Counted from the first letter of the stretch, positions 42,871 to 52,861 are shown. The stretch is 64,000 nt of DNA from Rossellomorea aquimaris (GCF_035590735.1 NZ_CP141595.1:2575001-2639000); one strand, 5' to 3'. Notes: a model not told the origin generated them from the sequence alone. Numbers and translations: made by a program.

Positions 42871-44733
42871 ATGAAACCGATGCTTCCTACCTTATATGAT
42901 GATCTCCCTGAAAATGAGGACTGGCTATATGAAGTGAAATATGATGGATTTCGCGGAATTCTCTACGTTCATTCTGAGAATCAGATAAGTCTTCAAAGTC
43001 GAAACGGGAGGGAATTGCTCCCACACTTCCCGGAAATTGAAGAACAGATTAAAACTTTACTCAATGAGAGAGACTTACCTACCCCTTTCATTTTGGATGG
43101 AGAGATTGCCATATTACGCTCTTCCTTCAGCAGTGAATTCTTTGAATTGCAGGTAAGAGGCAGAACGCGCAATAAGCAGAGAATCGACCATGCTGCAGCC
43201 GGGAGACCCGTTAAATTTCTGGCATTCGATTTACTTCAGTATGGGAAGAAATCATTTGCCCCCGAAGCTTACCTTACAAGAAAAGAAAAATTGAAAGAGG
43301 TTTTTACCTTTCTTCAATTGCCGTTAGAACCGTCCCCTTCTCGCCCTTCTTCCCTTCAAATGGTCCCCTATTTCAAGGATTCGCACGAAATATGGGAACT
43401 TGTAGAAAAAGATGAAGGTGAGGGTGTTGTCGCCAAGAGGAAGAATGGTAAGTGGGAAGCGGGTAAACGAGGTACGAGTTGGGTTAAATCCAAGAATTGG
43501 AAATACTGTCACTGTTTTATTACTGCGTTGGATGAAACGAACGATTACTTTCACATTGGCGTTTTCGATAACGAAAAGATTATTCCTATTGGATCATTTC
43601 ACTTTGGTCTTTCTCGTGAAGAGAAAAAAACATTAAAAGCAATGATCAAAAAGAATAGTACGAAGAATGAGCAATCCATTTATTACATAGACCCTGCTAT
43701 AATCGTGGAAATTTCATATTTGAATTGGTATGAGGGTCAACTGAGAGAACCACATTTTCGTCGATTTCTATTCTCCATTCCTCCAGAATCTTGCACAATG
43801 GAGAAATTCATGCTGGACGAAGCATCCCTTCCGCGTGGGGTTGAAATCACTCATCCAAATAAGGAATTATTTCAGAAAGTCTCAATGACTAAGCTTGATT
43901 ACGTTCGGTACCTTCGGAGAATGTCCGTCGCTATTTTGCCTTTCCTGCAGGATAGGCCATTGACTTGTATTCGTTTTCCACACGGGCTCTTTGGTGAATC
44001 ATTTTATCAAAAAAATACGCCTGATTACGCCCCTTCATTTATTGAAAGGTACAAGGAGGACAACATCGACTATACGGTATGCAATAACTTGGAGACATTG
44101 ATTTGGCTTGGAAATCAGCTTGCATTGGAATTTCACATTCCTTTCCAAAGGACGAAGGATACATCTGTCAACGAAGTGGTCTTTGACTTAGATCCACCCA
44201 GCAGGGATCAATTCTCCCTGGCGGTTAAAGCGGCTTCCATTATGAAAGAACTATTCGACCGACTCAACCTGCATAGTTTTGTGAAAACGTCAGGAAATAA
44301 GGGACTGCAAGTGTATATTCCCATACCACCGGGATACACATGGAAGGACACCGGCTTGTTTACTGAATTCATTGCACACTACCTTGTGACCAATTATCCC
44401 GAGGATTTTACGATCGAGCGTTTAAAAAAGAACCGAAAAGGCAGGTTATACGTGGACTACATTCAGCATGGAGAAGGGAAAACCATCATTGCTCCCTATT
44501 CGTTAAGGGGGAATGAGGATGCTTTAGTCGCGACTCCCCTCTGGTGGTATGAAGTAAATGAGGACCTCCATCCAGAACACTTTACAATAGATGTTGTTTT
44601 GCAAAGGTTCCAGCAAATGGGTTGTCCCTTTACTAAATTCGAATGGGTAAAAGAATTTCAGCCATTTGATAACGTGATCCAATTTTTGAAACAGCAATCC
44701 AACGACAAAAAAAAGAGTGTCCCAAAAGCTTAG
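42871..44733 (+). CDS. ligD: DNA ligase D (ligase-polymerase fusion)
   Basis: 620 residues with two domains in the Bacillus order: an ATP-dependent ligase first (active-site Lys23 in EVKYDGFRGI, then FILDGEIA, EGVVAKR and KNWKY), and a primase-polymerase domain from about residue 325 (VFDLDPPSRDQF supplies metal acids; VKTSGNKGLQVYIP is the second signature). The phosphoesterase domain of Pseudomonas and mycobacterial LigD is absent. It works with the divergent Ku. The stop lies in the loop of the terminator stem. Confidence 0.95.
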   Translation: MKPMLPTLYDDLPENEDWLYEVKYDGFRGILYVHSENQISLQSRNGRELLPHFPEIEEQIKTLLNERDLPTPFILDGEIAILRSSFSSEFFELQVRGRTRNKQRIDHAAAGRPVKFLAFDLLQYGKKSFAPEAYLTRKEKLKEVFTFLQLPLEPSPSRPSSLQMVPYFKDSHEIWELVEKDEGEGVVAKRKNGKWEAGKRGTSWVKSKNWKYCHCFITALDETNDYFHIGVFDNEKIIPIGSFHFGLSREEKKTLKAMIKKNSTKNEQSIYYIDPAIIVEISYLNWYEGQLREPHFRRFLFSIPPESCTMEKFMLDEASLPRGVEITHPNKELFQKVSMTKLDYVRYLRRMSVAILPFLQDRPLTCIRFPHGLFGESFYQKNTPDYAPSFIERYKEDNIDYTVCNNLETLIWLGNQLALEFHIPFQRTKDTSVNEVVFDLDPPSRDQFSLAVKAASIMKELFDRLNLHSFVKTSGNKGLQVYIPIPPGYTWKDTGLFTEFIAHYLVTNYPEDFTIERLKKNRKGRLYVDYIQHGEGKTIIAPYSLRGNEDALVATPLWWYEVNEDLHPEHFTIDVVLQRFQQMGCPFTKFEWVKEFQPFDNVIQFLKQQSNDKKKSVPKA

Positions 44734-44751
44734 CTTTTGGGACACTCTCAC
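44713..44751. terminator. Terminator overlapping the ligD stop
   Basis: AGAGTGTCCCAAAAGCT and AGCTTTTGGGACACTCT form a perfect stem whose loop contains the ligD stop codon. A second hairpin (CCTGAGCTT and AAGCTCAGG) follows at 44752-44773, closer to dapF. Confidence 0.8.
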
Positions 44752-44784
44752 CTGAGCTTACACAAGCTCAGGCTTTGTATTCGT

Positions 44785-45780
44785 TTAGGCACTCATAAAT
44801 ACTTTACTATCGACAATTGATTTGGCATGATTTTGAAGCAGTTCGTACGTTCCTTCTTCAGTAAAATCCTGTCTCGAAATCTCACGATAATCTTCAGGAT
44901 GTGTGATAGACAATTCAAATTGGGCCTGGTAGAGATATGTTGCATTCCCGATCAACTCCATATTATATTGCCCTTCACCTAATTTATTCACCACGACACG
45001 TACTTTTCCACCGTTATTAAATACATCTATTTCCTTGCCGAACTCATTCTGATCGAGTAAGCATGTCACAAGGCAGGAAGCAGACATAGCCGTTCCACAA
45101 GCATTTGTAAAGCCTACTCCCCTTTCGAAGGTACGAACATAAATCGCACCTTTTTCTAATGGATGGACAAAACTTACATTGACTCCATCAGGAAAGAGAT
45201 TATTGGGACCATTTACTGTTTCAGCAATCGTCTTCTGTTCATTCGAAAGAATATGTTCTGTGCTTACAACACTAATTAGATGAGGATTTGGCACCGCCAG
45301 TGCAGTAAACGATAATCGATCTGAAATTTCAGGAATATTCTCGTCCACTAACGCCTCACGATCCATATTCATCGGCAATTTATCCAATTCAAATAAAACA
45401 GGAGAAATTTCAACATTATACGTCGGTATGTTTTCATATATAGCCTCTTGAGCTGAAACACGCAGATCCGCTTTCATCGTCTGAATCACAATCGTCGTTT
45501 TGTCGAAAAGCTCACACACATAGCGACCCACACAACGAAGACCATTCCCGCACATGGATGCTTCAGATCCATCTGCATTGAATACCCTCATTTGTGCATC
45601 GCAATGTTCACTTGACATCACAAATAGGATTCCATCCGCTCCAATACCCGACTTTCGATCACATAGTGCAAGGGCAAGGTTTTGCCTTGCTTCTTCAGTG
45701 AATTCGTATCCATTCGTCATTTCATCAATCAGTAAAAAGTCATTTCCAGAGCCATGACATTTAATTAGATTCAAGTTCAT
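44785..45780 (-). CDS. dapF: Diaminopimelate epimerase
   Basis: About 331 residues, converting LL- to meso-diaminopimelate for lysine and peptidoglycan. The two catalytic cysteines are Cys77 (SMCGNGLRC) and Cys228 (NACGTAMSAS). A C-terminal extension of roughly 50 residues after the usual end (from TYLYQAQFELS onward) makes it longer than the ~280-residue family norm, as is common in Bacillus. ATG 45780 follows TGGAGGG. It is a single gene. Confidence 0.95.
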   Translation of the reverse strand: MNLNLIKCHGSGNDFLLIDEMTNGYEFTEEARQNLALALCDRKSGIGADGILFVMSSEHCDAQMRVFNADGSEASMCGNGLRCVGRYVCELFDKTTIVIQTMKADLRVSAQEAIYENIPTYNVEISPVLFELDKLPMNMDREALVDENIPEISDRLSFTALAVPNPHLISVVSTEHILSNEQKTIAETVNGPNNLFPDGVNVSFVHPLEKGAIYVRTFERGVGFTNACGTAMSASCLVTCLLDQNEFGKEIDVFNNGGKVRVVVNKLGEGQYNMELIGNATYLYQAQFELSITHPEDYREISRQDFTEEGTYELLQNHAKSIVDSKVFMSA

Positions 45781-45958
45781 CGTGAATCCCTCCACGGTAA
45801 TTTACTAGTAAACTATTCTTAATAGTCTTAGCTTGCCACAAACAAGCTCTTTTCGCAATCATCTCACCAAATATTATTTAAGATTATTCTCATGGTGTGA
45901 CTTGTAGAAAACTTAAAAGTTGAATTTCATCGGCCATTTAGAGACAATGGAATGGGTG

Positions 45959-46261
45959 ATGATCATGAAGGATGAGTATACTTTTCAGTTTCAAGTTCAA
46001 GAGGTAGAAGAAGCGTGTGACGAATTCCATTCCCGGGATGTGACTGTATTGGTCCATATTCTGAATGACAAAAAAGACCTTTTACATGAAGGTCTCTTTC
46101 GTGTGCGTTTCAATCAAATCGGGATCTATCCTTTTCCTAAAGATGTAGCCCGACAAATATCTTCTAAGCAGCTCCAGCGATTACTTCTAATTGAATTGAA
46201 GAGATATATAAAGCCCCAAAGAAAATACCTGAGTCCAGGGGAATATAAACCTGTTTGGTAA
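45959..46261 (+). CDS. Hypothetical protein
   Basis: The frame begins at 45920 but has no good early RBS; ATG 45959 or 45965 is likelier, giving about 100 residues. The product is soluble and charged: EYTFQFQVQEVEEACDEF, then a beta-like HVLIHILND-style stretch, and a basic C-terminus (RYIKPQRKYLSPGEYKP). No domain was recognised. It is convergent with the EAL/HDOD gene, with stops adjacent. Confidence 0.55.
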   Translation: MIMKDEYTFQFQVQEVEEACDEFHSRDVTVLVHILNDKKDLLHEGLFRVRFNQIGIYPFPKDVARQISSKQLQRLLLIELKRYIKPQRKYLSPGEYKPVW

Positions 46262-47509
46262 CTAACTGATCTCTGCTATTTCATGATGTAAGAGGTCTCG
46301 TGTCCATTTACATGATGTTTGATAGCATTCCATCACATCTCCTTTGTTTAATTTCAGTTCGGCCATTTTTGTTTCGATTGCTGTCCAGTCAGCTTTTTCA
46401 AGCAAAATAACCAGCTCCAGAATGTCTTTGAACTCGTTTGAGGCACCCGTTAATGCATTGCAGATTTCATCATTCAATGGTAATTCATTCAGGATTACTT
46501 CAAATGGCATAGATAATATAGTTTCCATCAATGAAAACATACCCGTAAGGAAATAGCTCGACTTCATTGAACCGCGATTGTGCTTCTCTGCGAGCAACTC
46601 ACACATTTTTGCCCTCGTTAAAGATAATGTAATAACTTCGTTTTCTAATTGCTTCCTTTTACCAACCTGTTCCCTGACGGCTAAAACATAAATCCATCGT
46701 TTAATTTCCAGAAGACCCAATAGAACAATAGCCTGTCGAATAGAATGAATTTTATGTTTAGGGCGGTAAGATGGTGAATTGATTAATTTTAAAAGTTTAT
46801 AGGACAAAGAAAGATCCTGTTCAATCAATCGACTAATCACATCAATGTTCGGTTCCTTCATTTCCAGGCTTTGAATAATAGAATAATATGAATGAAAATA
46901 TGTAGGTACTTCATGGGTAGAAATGATTTTTGGTTTACTAAAAAAATACCCTTGAAAGAAATGGTATCCGTTTCTCCTTGCCTCTTCATATTGTTCCTCT
47001 GTCTCCACTTTTTCTGCCAGGAGCTTGTACCCGAGTAAATTAGCGAAAACTTCAATAGTTCCCCGGTCAGTGTCCGTTGTATTAAGAAAATCAACCTTCA
47101 CATAATCCGCAATTTTCATTAGTTTTAAGTAGTTAGGATCCGATTCATTAATGACAAAATCGTCTAAAGCGATTTTATAACCCAGTTCCTTTAACTCTAA
47201 GCAAGCCTTCAGGATTTCAGGACTTGGAATTACATTTTCCAAAATCTCCACGACAATTTCCTTGGGTTTGAAGTAGGTAGGCACTCTATCCCTTAAAAGA
47301 TTTTCTGTGAAATTGATGAAGCATGGCTTACCAGCGGACAAGCTTTCAAGACCAATATTTAAATAGCTGTTAATAATGACATCGGCCGTGGCCTGGTCTC
47401 CATCTATATTCGGAAACATATTCAATTCATTGTTTCGGTAAAGAAGCTCATAAGCTACGGTTTCTCCATTCCGATCAAAAATTGGCTGTCTCGCTACAAA
47501 CACTTCCAT
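46262..47509 (-). CDS. EAL-HDOD domain protein (YuxH-like)
   Basis: About 415 residues from ATG 47509, behind AGGGGTGAG. The N-terminal half is an EAL domain (FVARQPIFDRNGETVAYELL, VKVDFL and ALDDFV). The usual DDFGTG is replaced by DDFVIN, so c-di-GMP hydrolysis is unlikely and the domain is probably a sensor. The C-terminal HDOD domain spans residues about 210-400 (LSYKLLKLINSPSYR and IRQAIVLLGLLEIKRW). This matches B. subtilis YuxH, a c-di-GMP-related protein of unknown function. Confidence 0.88.
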   Translation of the reverse strand: MEVFVARQPIFDRNGETVAYELLYRNNELNMFPNIDGDQATADVIINSYLNIGLESLSAGKPCFINFTENLLRDRVPTYFKPKEIVVEILENVIPSPEILKACLELKELGYKIALDDFVINESDPNYLKLMKIADYVKVDFLNTTDTDRGTIEVFANLLGYKLLAEKVETEEQYEEARRNGYHFFQGYFFSKPKIISTHEVPTYFHSYYSIIQSLEMKEPNIDVISRLIEQDLSLSYKLLKLINSPSYRPKHKIHSIRQAIVLLGLLEIKRWIYVLAVREQVGKRKQLENEVITLSLTRAKMCELLAEKHNRGSMKSSYFLTGMFSLMETILSMPFEVILNELPLNDEICNALTGASNEFKDILELVILLEKADWTAIETKMAELKLNKGDVMECYQTSCKWTRDLLHHEIAEIS

Positions 47510-47633
47510 TACACTCACCCCTGCTGGTTTCCTGATATATGCATAAAAATAGTTCAAAAGTTTCATTGATCACTATAATAATACCAAGAAATATGTGGAA
47601 AGTCCACGGAATTTGGAAGTAGCTGTAAGGACA

Positions 47634-47705
47634 AAAAAACTCAAGCAGACAGCTCATAACTACGATTTTAATCGTAATGATGAGCAAATCCACTTGAGTT
47701 TTTTA
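47634..47705 (-). terminator. Terminator of the NCS2 permease gene
   Basis: AAAAAACTCAAG and CTTGAGTTTTTT pair across an inner hairpin (GCTCATCATTACGATT and AATCGTAGTTATGAGC, nearly perfect). The complex stem is followed by T7 on the minus strand. Confidence 0.8.
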
Positions 47706-47710
47706 CCGCT

Positions 47711-49000
47711 TTAATGAATCGAATGAACAAAGAAGTTCATAAGGAACAATGCAGCAATGATATATAGAGGAATGGATACTTCTCTCGCTTTACCTGTAGC
47801 CAATTTTAAAATTGGATACAGAATAAAACCGATGGCAATTCCATCTGCGATACTGTACGTAAATGGAATCATCGCAATAATAAAAATGGCTGGAAATGCC
47901 TCTGTTAAATCACGAAGATCCATATGTCGTATATTTTGAATCATTAAGCCGCCAATGATAATGAGGATTGGGGCGATAGCATGATCTGGAATCCACTTTA
48001 AATACGGAATAAACAACACAGATCCCAAGAATAATACTCCAGTAGTCAAACTCGTTAATCCCGTACGACCACCTGCTGTCATGGCTGCAGCACTTTCAAC
48101 AGTAGAAACCGTCGGACTCGTTCCGAAGAATCCTGATGTAAAGGCAGAAAATGCATTAGCCTGGAACGCTTTAGAGTATTTATGAGGTTGATCGATCATA
48201 TCCGTATGTCCATGAACAAGACCGATGTTTTCAAATACCAGCACCATCGTGACTGAAAAAACTGCAATCCAAAACGGAATCTCCAAAATGGCACTAAAGG
48301 ATATTTGACCGAAAACCTGACTGTATTCACTTAACTGGAAAGAACTGGACTGAATCGACGGTTCGATTCCAAAGATGAATCCCAGCATGGTTCCAAAAGC
48401 GATACTCCATAAAAATTGACCTTTTACATTTCGAACAAACAAAAATATCGTCACCAGGAAAGTCAGCACAGTGGCCAATACCTTTAATTCCCCAAAATCA
48501 CCAATCATGATGATGGCACTCTCTCCTCTTTGGATGAGACCGCCTTTTTCAAGACCGATAAACATTAAAAACATCCCTAATCCTACAGTGATGGCTTCTT
48601 TTAATGTTTTGGGTATGGCTTCTGATAATACTTTTGAAAGCTTTGTAAATGCAATGATCATAAAGAGTATTCCTGAAATCACTACGACAGCTAAAGCTTC
48701 CTGCCACGTTAAGCCCGATGATTTTACGAGTGTAAACGTAAACATCGCATTAATTCCCATGCCTGGAACCAGTAGGATCGGTGCATTTGCCCAAAAGGCC
48801 ATCACCAAACACCCAACGAAGGAGGCAAGAATGGTTGCCATGACCGCTCCTTCAAATGGAATTCCAGCTTCAGAAAGAATTAAAGCATTCACAGCGATGA
48901 TGTAGACAATCGTGAAATAACCGATTGCTCCAGCCATCATTTCCTGCTTCATCGTGGTACCGTGATTCTTTAACTGAAAAATACCTTCACGTGCTTTCAT
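47711..49000 (-). CDS. NCS2 family nucleobase permease (AzgA/PbuG type)
   Basis: A 429-residue, 14-helix transporter. NAPILLVPGMGINAMFTF and GTSPTVSTVESAAAMTAGG are the two substrate-binding motifs of the AzgA-like branch, which imports adenine, guanine or hypoxanthine with protons. No purine riboswitch is visible in the 90-bp leader, unlike B. subtilis pbuG. The RBS is weak (AGGAAGATTATAAT). It is a single gene with its own promoter and terminator. Confidence 0.88.
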   Translation of the reverse strand: MKAREGIFQLKNHGTTMKQEMMAGAIGYFTIVYIIAVNALILSEAGIPFEGAVMATILASFVGCLVMAFWANAPILLVPGMGINAMFTFTLVKSSGLTWQEALAVVVISGILFMIIAFTKLSKVLSEAIPKTLKEAITVGLGMFLMFIGLEKGGLIQRGESAIIMIGDFGELKVLATVLTFLVTIFLFVRNVKGQFLWSIAFGTMLGFIFGIEPSIQSSSFQLSEYSQVFGQISFSAILEIPFWIAVFSVTMVLVFENIGLVHGHTDMIDQPHKYSKAFQANAFSAFTSGFFGTSPTVSTVESAAAMTAGGRTGLTSLTTGVLFLGSVLFIPYLKWIPDHAIAPILIIIGGLMIQNIRHMDLRDLTEAFPAIFIIAMIPFTYSIADGIAIGFILYPILKLATGKAREVSIPLYIIAALFLMNFFVHSIH

Positions 49001-49071
49001 ATTATAATCTTCCTATAAAACTGCCCTCTCCCTACCCGCTCCTCCCATAATAAGGGGAGCCACAAAATACT

Positions 49072-49100
49072 ATTCTAGCAAAAGGTCTGACGTTTGCCAA
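49072..49100 (-). promoter_or_regulatory. Promoter of the NCS2 permease gene
   Basis: On the minus strand TTGGCA (49095-49100) and TAGAAT (49072-49077) are 17 bp apart, giving a leader of about 65 nt. Confidence 0.65.
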
Positions 49101-49147
49101 TATGTATTTTGATGGGTACAGGCGGCGGCATTCTTGTTTCTCCATCA

Positions 49148-49285
49148 GGAATTCGGCCGAAAAGTGAAAAAATCCAGCGGCTTTTGTTGAAAATCCGGTC
49201 GTTTCATGAAATTATCCAGCCGAAATCACCAGGAATCCAGCCGTTTTGGAGAATAAACCATCCGTTTTACAATTTTATCCACATA
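49148..49285. repeat. Array of degenerate 21-bp repeats
   Basis: Seven units related to AATCCAGCCGTTTT follow each other with their TCC/TCG cores at 49153, 49173, 49194, 49215, 49236, 49257 and 49278. The spacing is 20 then five times 21 bp. Units read ATTCGGCCG, AATCCAGCGG, AATCCGGTCG, TTATCCAGCCG, AATCCAGCCG, AAACCATCCG and TTATCCACA. They lie between the ribH end and the NCS2 promoter. No gene is seen. Confidence 0.7.
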
Positions 49286-49353
49286 CCCCTCAGATCGGTC
49301 CCTCGTAAAAAGCCAAGCCTGCCAAAATGGAGGCTTCGCTTGGTTGAAAATTT

Positions 49354-49824
49354 TTACTTATCTATCTCACGAATCAAATTTGCCATTTCGATGGCAGATA
49401 CTGCTGCTTCCCATCCTTTGTTTCCTGCTTTTGTGCCGGCTCTTTCGATTGCCTGTTCGATCGTATCCGTCGTTAAGACTCCAAAGATGACGGGTACATC
49501 TTCCTGCAGGCTTAAATTGGCCACTCCTTTTGCTACCTCTCCGCTTACGTATTCAAAATGAGCGGTCGCTCCACGGATGACCGTTCCCAGAGTAACAACG
49601 GCATCATATTTCCCTGAACGGGCAAGTTTTTTGGCAATCATAGGAATTTCAAATGCACCTGGAACCCAAGTGACAGAAACATTTCCTTCTTCAACGCCGT
49701 GGCGCTTTAATGCATCTTCCGCCCCACCCAGAAGCTTTGATGTGATGAACTCATTGAAACGGGAAACGACAATTGCAACCCTTAATCCTGATCCGACTAA
49801 ATTACCTTCATATATTGTTTTCAT
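49354..49824 (-). CDS. ribH: 6,7-dimethyl-8-ribityllumazine synthase
   Basis: A 156-residue lumazine synthase, which forms the 60-subunit capsid around riboflavin synthase. [31 protein letters not shown] and [20 protein letters not shown] are the signature segments, the last containing the catalytic His. It is last in the ribDEBAH order, 25 bp after ribBA. RBS AGGAGGAATATACA. Confidence 0.96.
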   Translation of the reverse strand: MKTIYEGNLVGSGLRVAIVVSRFNEFITSKLLGGAEDALKRHGVEEGNVSVTWVPGAFEIPMIAKKLARSGKYDAVVTLGTVIRGATAHFEYVSGEVAKGVANLSLQEDVPVIFGVLTTDTIEQAIERAGTKAGNKGWEAAVSAIEMANLIREIDK

Positions 49825-49849
49825 TGTATATTCCTCCTACTAGTTGTGA

Positions 49850-51043
49850 TTAAAATTTCAGCAAGTGACCCAGCTTAGCATGCTTTGTTTTCATATACTT
49901 TTCGTTTTCAAATTTTGCTGGCAATTGAATTGGTACACGATCTACAATCTCTAATCCATATCCGTTGATGCCGGCAATTTTCCGGGGGTTATTGGTAAGT
50001 AAACGAATTTTTTTGATACATAGATCTCTTAATATCTGTGCACCGATTCCATACTCCCGTAAATCTGCGCCAAAGCCCAATTTGTGATTGGCTTCAACCG
50101 TATCGTAACCCTGTTCCTGAAGCTTATAAGCTTTCAATTTGTTGATCAGGCCAATTCCACGGCCTTCCTGTCTCATATAGAGAAGTACGCCTTTTCCTTC
50201 TTCTTCAATTTGAGTCAGTGCTGTGGCAAGCTGCGGTCCACAGTCACAGCGATTGGAACCGAATACATCTCCCGTCAAACATTCAGAGTGAACGCGAACG
50301 AGTACATCCTCATCCTCGGACCATTGCCCTTTCACAAGTGCGATATGCTCTTTTCCTGTAAGGTTTTCTGTGTACGCAACGGCCTTGAAGTTTCCAAATT
50401 CGGTTGGAAGTTCAATTTCCACTTCTCTCGTTACGAGCTTTTCTTTTTTGCGTCTGTATCGAATAAGGTCCTCAATGGAGATGATCTTCAGATTCCATTT
50501 ATCAGCTAGTTTCATCAATTCAGGTACCCTTGCCATCGTGCCGTCTTCATTCATGATTTCACAAATGACACCTGATGGCTTGGCACCTGATAAAACAGCC
50601 AAATCGATGGCAGCTTCTGTATGTCCTGCCCGTTTTAGTACTCCCCCCTTTTTAGCGACAAGGGGAAATACGTGACCCGGTCTTTTGAAGTCATCAGGCA
50701 ATGAGACCGGGTTCAATAATTCCTGTATGGTGGTTGACCTCTCAAATGCACTAATTCCAGTAGTAGCTGATTTATGATCGACTGAAATGGTAAAGGCCGT
50801 TCCATGAGGATCTGTATTTGACATCGTCATCGGTGCAAGCTTTAGTTTTTGTGCAATCTCCTCTGTTATCGGTGCACAAATTAAGCCTCTTCCTTCTTTA
50901 GCCATAAAATTAATGACTTCAGGAGTCGCCTTATCTGCCAGGGCAATAAAGTCTCCCTCATTCTCACGGTTTTCGTCATCAACAACGATAACGACTTTAC
51001 CTGCTTGTAAATCTTCCAGAGCTTCTTCAATCTTATTAAACAT
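49850..51043 (-). CDS. ribBA: Bifunctional DHBP synthase / GTP cyclohydrolase II
   Basis: About 397 residues. The N-terminal half makes 3,4-dihydroxy-2-butanone 4-phosphate ([14 protein letters not shown] and [10 protein letters not shown]). The C-terminal half opens the GTP ring with zinc held by [18 protein letters not shown]. It provides both precursors of riboflavin. The start is ATG 51043 behind AGGAGGGG; a longer in-frame opening at 51076 overlaps ribE and has no RBS. Confidence 0.96.
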   Translation of the reverse strand: MFNKIEEALEDLQAGKVVIVVDDENRENEGDFIALADKATPEVINFMAKEGRGLICAPITEEIAQKLKLAPMTMSNTDPHGTAFTISVDHKSATTGISAFERSTTIQELLNPVSLPDDFKRPGHVFPLVAKKGGVLKRAGHTEAAIDLAVLSGAKPSGVICEIMNEDGTMARVPELMKLADKWNLKIISIEDLIRYRRKKEKLVTREVEIELPTEFGNFKAVAYTENLTGKEHIALVKGQWSEDEDVLVRVHSECLTGDVFGSNRCDCGPQLATALTQIEEEGKGVLLYMRQEGRGIGLINKLKAYKLQEQGYDTVEANHKLGFGADLREYGIGAQILRDLCIKKIRLLTNNPRKIAGINGYGLEIVDRVPIQLPAKFENEKYMKTKHAKLGHLLKF

Positions 51044-51059
51044 GGGGCAACCCCTCCTA

Positions 51060-51716
51060 TTAGTCAGCGAAACCATTTTGAGTTAAAAAATCATAGCTGA
51101 TGCCGCTTGAAGTACTCTTAGATTGTTCCTTTGCTTCATAGAAGCGATGAAAATATTTCGCCATTACGTCACACTCAATGTTGACACGGTCCCCTACTTT
51201 TCTTTCGCCAAGAACCGTGTCACCTCTCGTTTGTGGGATCAACGAAATCGTAATGGTGTTTTTTTTCACATCAAACACTGTCAGGGAAGTTCCGTCTATT
51301 GCGACAGATCCCTTCATGATAAATAAATGGCTCTGATTTTCCGGAATGGAAATGTCCATATACCAGGCATTTTCAACTTTATCTACTCTAACAATCGTCC
51401 CTACTCCATCTACATGCCCATTAACGAAATGCCCGCCGAAACGACCGTTTGCAGCCATTGCCCTCTCCAGGTTCACTTTACAACCATGGGATAGGTTTCG
51501 AAGCGTTGTACCTTCAAAGGTTTCAGGCATCACGTCCACTTGAAATTGCCTGGAGCTGAATGAAGTGACGGTTAAACAGACACCATTCACACTGATGCTA
51601 TCTCCAATATGAACGTCTTCCAGGACGCGGCCAGCTGTTATCGTCAGTTCCATGGATGAGGAGGATTTTTTCATGCGTTCAATCGATCCTATTTCTTCAA
51701 TGATTCCAGTAAACAT
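51060..51716 (-). CDS. ribE: Riboflavin synthase alpha chain
   Basis: A 218-residue enzyme with two similar lumazine-binding barrels: [15 protein letters not shown] and [12 protein letters not shown] in the first, [13 protein letters not shown] and [14 protein letters not shown] in the second. It dismutates two lumazines to riboflavin. RBS AAAGGGGGAG precedes ATG. It lies 25 bp after ribD and 16 bp before ribBA, all in one operon. Confidence 0.95.
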   Translation of the reverse strand: MFTGIIEEIGSIERMKKSSSSMELTITAGRVLEDVHIGDSISVNGVCLTVTSFSSRQFQVDVMPETFEGTTLRNLSHGCKVNLERAMAANGRFGGHFVNGHVDGVGTIVRVDKVENAWYMDISIPENQSHLFIMKGSVAIDGTSLTVFDVKKNTITISLIPQTRGDTVLGERKVGDRVNIECDVMAKYFHRFYEAKEQSKSTSSGISYDFLTQNGFAD

Positions 51717-51741
51717 CCATTTCTCCCCCTTTCAAAAAAGG

Positions 51742-52827
51742 TTAATTCTTAGGCATAGCAACAATCTTAATGTCCTTTCCTACTCGTTCCAGGCTTTTAA
51801 TCTCCATTTCAAGACCTTCTGCAATGGTCGGGAAACCTTCCCCTCCAAAACTGGTGAAGGCAGAGCTTCCGCCTACAAGCTTGGGTGACATGTACATAAC
51901 CAATTCCTGAAAGGCTTTTTCCTTTATGAAGGAAGAATGAATAGTAGATCCACCTTCAACATAAAGGGATCCGATATTCCGGGCACCCAGTTCTTTTAAT
52001 ACTGTGTGAATCTCCATCCTTTCCCCTGAAAGGGTGATGATTTCACAGCCTGATTCCATATAGGGCCGCTTCTGTTCTTCATTGACAGAACTGCCTGTAA
52101 AGATGAGCGTCCTGCTTTCCGAGTCTTCCACTACATGAGAGTGGAGTGGTGTTCGTAAAAAGGTATCTAATATGATTCGAATGGGGTTTTTTCCACCTTG
52201 GGGCAAACGGGTGGTAAGGTGTGGGTTATCCTGAATAACGGTATTGACTCCTACTAATATCGCGTCATGCCGGTGACGATCATAGTGGACATCTGTGCGG
52301 GAAGCTTCTGACGTAATCCATTTGCTATCTCCCGAAGCTGAAGCTGTTTTCCCGTCTAATGTAACAGCTGTCTTAAGGGTTACATAAGGTGTGCCGTATT
52401 GAATGAAATGGAAAAAGTGCTTATTTAGTTCGAGTGCTTCTTCCTCAAGCTCTCCGACCATTACTTCTATGCCTGCATCCCTCAACTGTTGGATCCCTCT
52501 TCCCGCGACGAGGGGATTTGGATCTGTGCCGGCTATATGGACTCGCCTCACTCCGCTTGAAATCAGCAGCTGTGAACAGGGAGGCGTTTTACCGTAATGA
52601 GAGCATGGTTCCAGCGTAACATAGACGTCACTCCCCTTTGCTTTGTCTCCTGCCATCTTTATGGCATGGACCTCTGCGTGCCCTTCTCCTGCTTTGAGGT
52701 GCGCACCCATCCCAACGACCTCTCCATTTTTCACCACAACCGCTCCTACGGCAGGATTGGGTGATGTTTGACCTTGGGTGGTCTTTGCCATTGAGAGGGC
52801 AAGATTCATATATGTTGAATCGTTCAA
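51742..52827 (-). CDS. ribD: Bifunctional pyrimidine deaminase/reductase RibD
   Basis: 361 residues. The deaminase domain has the zinc site GHAEVHAI and EPCSHYGKTPPC; the reductase domain begins near residue 145 (TPYVTLKTAVTLDGKTAS) and includes LYVEGGSTIHSSFI. It carries out the second and third steps from GTP. The start is TTG 52827, seven bases behind GGGAGGT. It is the first gene of the operon, downstream of the FMN riboswitch. Confidence 0.95.
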   Translation of the reverse strand: MNDSTYMNLALSMAKTTQGQTSPNPAVGAVVVKNGEVVGMGAHLKAGEGHAEVHAIKMAGDKAKGSDVYVTLEPCSHYGKTPPCSQLLISSGVRRVHIAGTDPNPLVAGRGIQQLRDAGIEVMVGELEEEALELNKHFFHFIQYGTPYVTLKTAVTLDGKTASASGDSKWITSEASRTDVHYDRHRHDAILVGVNTVIQDNPHLTTRLPQGGKNPIRIILDTFLRTPLHSHVVEDSESRTLIFTGSSVNEEQKRPYMESGCEIITLSGERMEIHTVLKELGARNIGSLYVEGGSTIHSSFIKEKAFQELVMYMSPKLVGGSSAFTSFGGEGFPTIAEGLEMEIKSLERVGKDIKIVAMPKN

Positions 52828-52861
52828 ACGTTTTACCTCCCTTCTTTTATCATATTATTCT

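Noticed and set aside
49001..49071. Purine riboswitch before the NCS2 permease
   Set aside because: The leader is only about 65 nt and lacks the conserved aptamer junction sequences.
49094..49561. 155-codon plus-strand frame whose first part gives heptad-like repeats such as GIRPKSE and GIQPFWR
   Set aside because: It runs antisense through ribH, has no ribosome binding site, and its repeat is the translation of the 21-bp DNA array.
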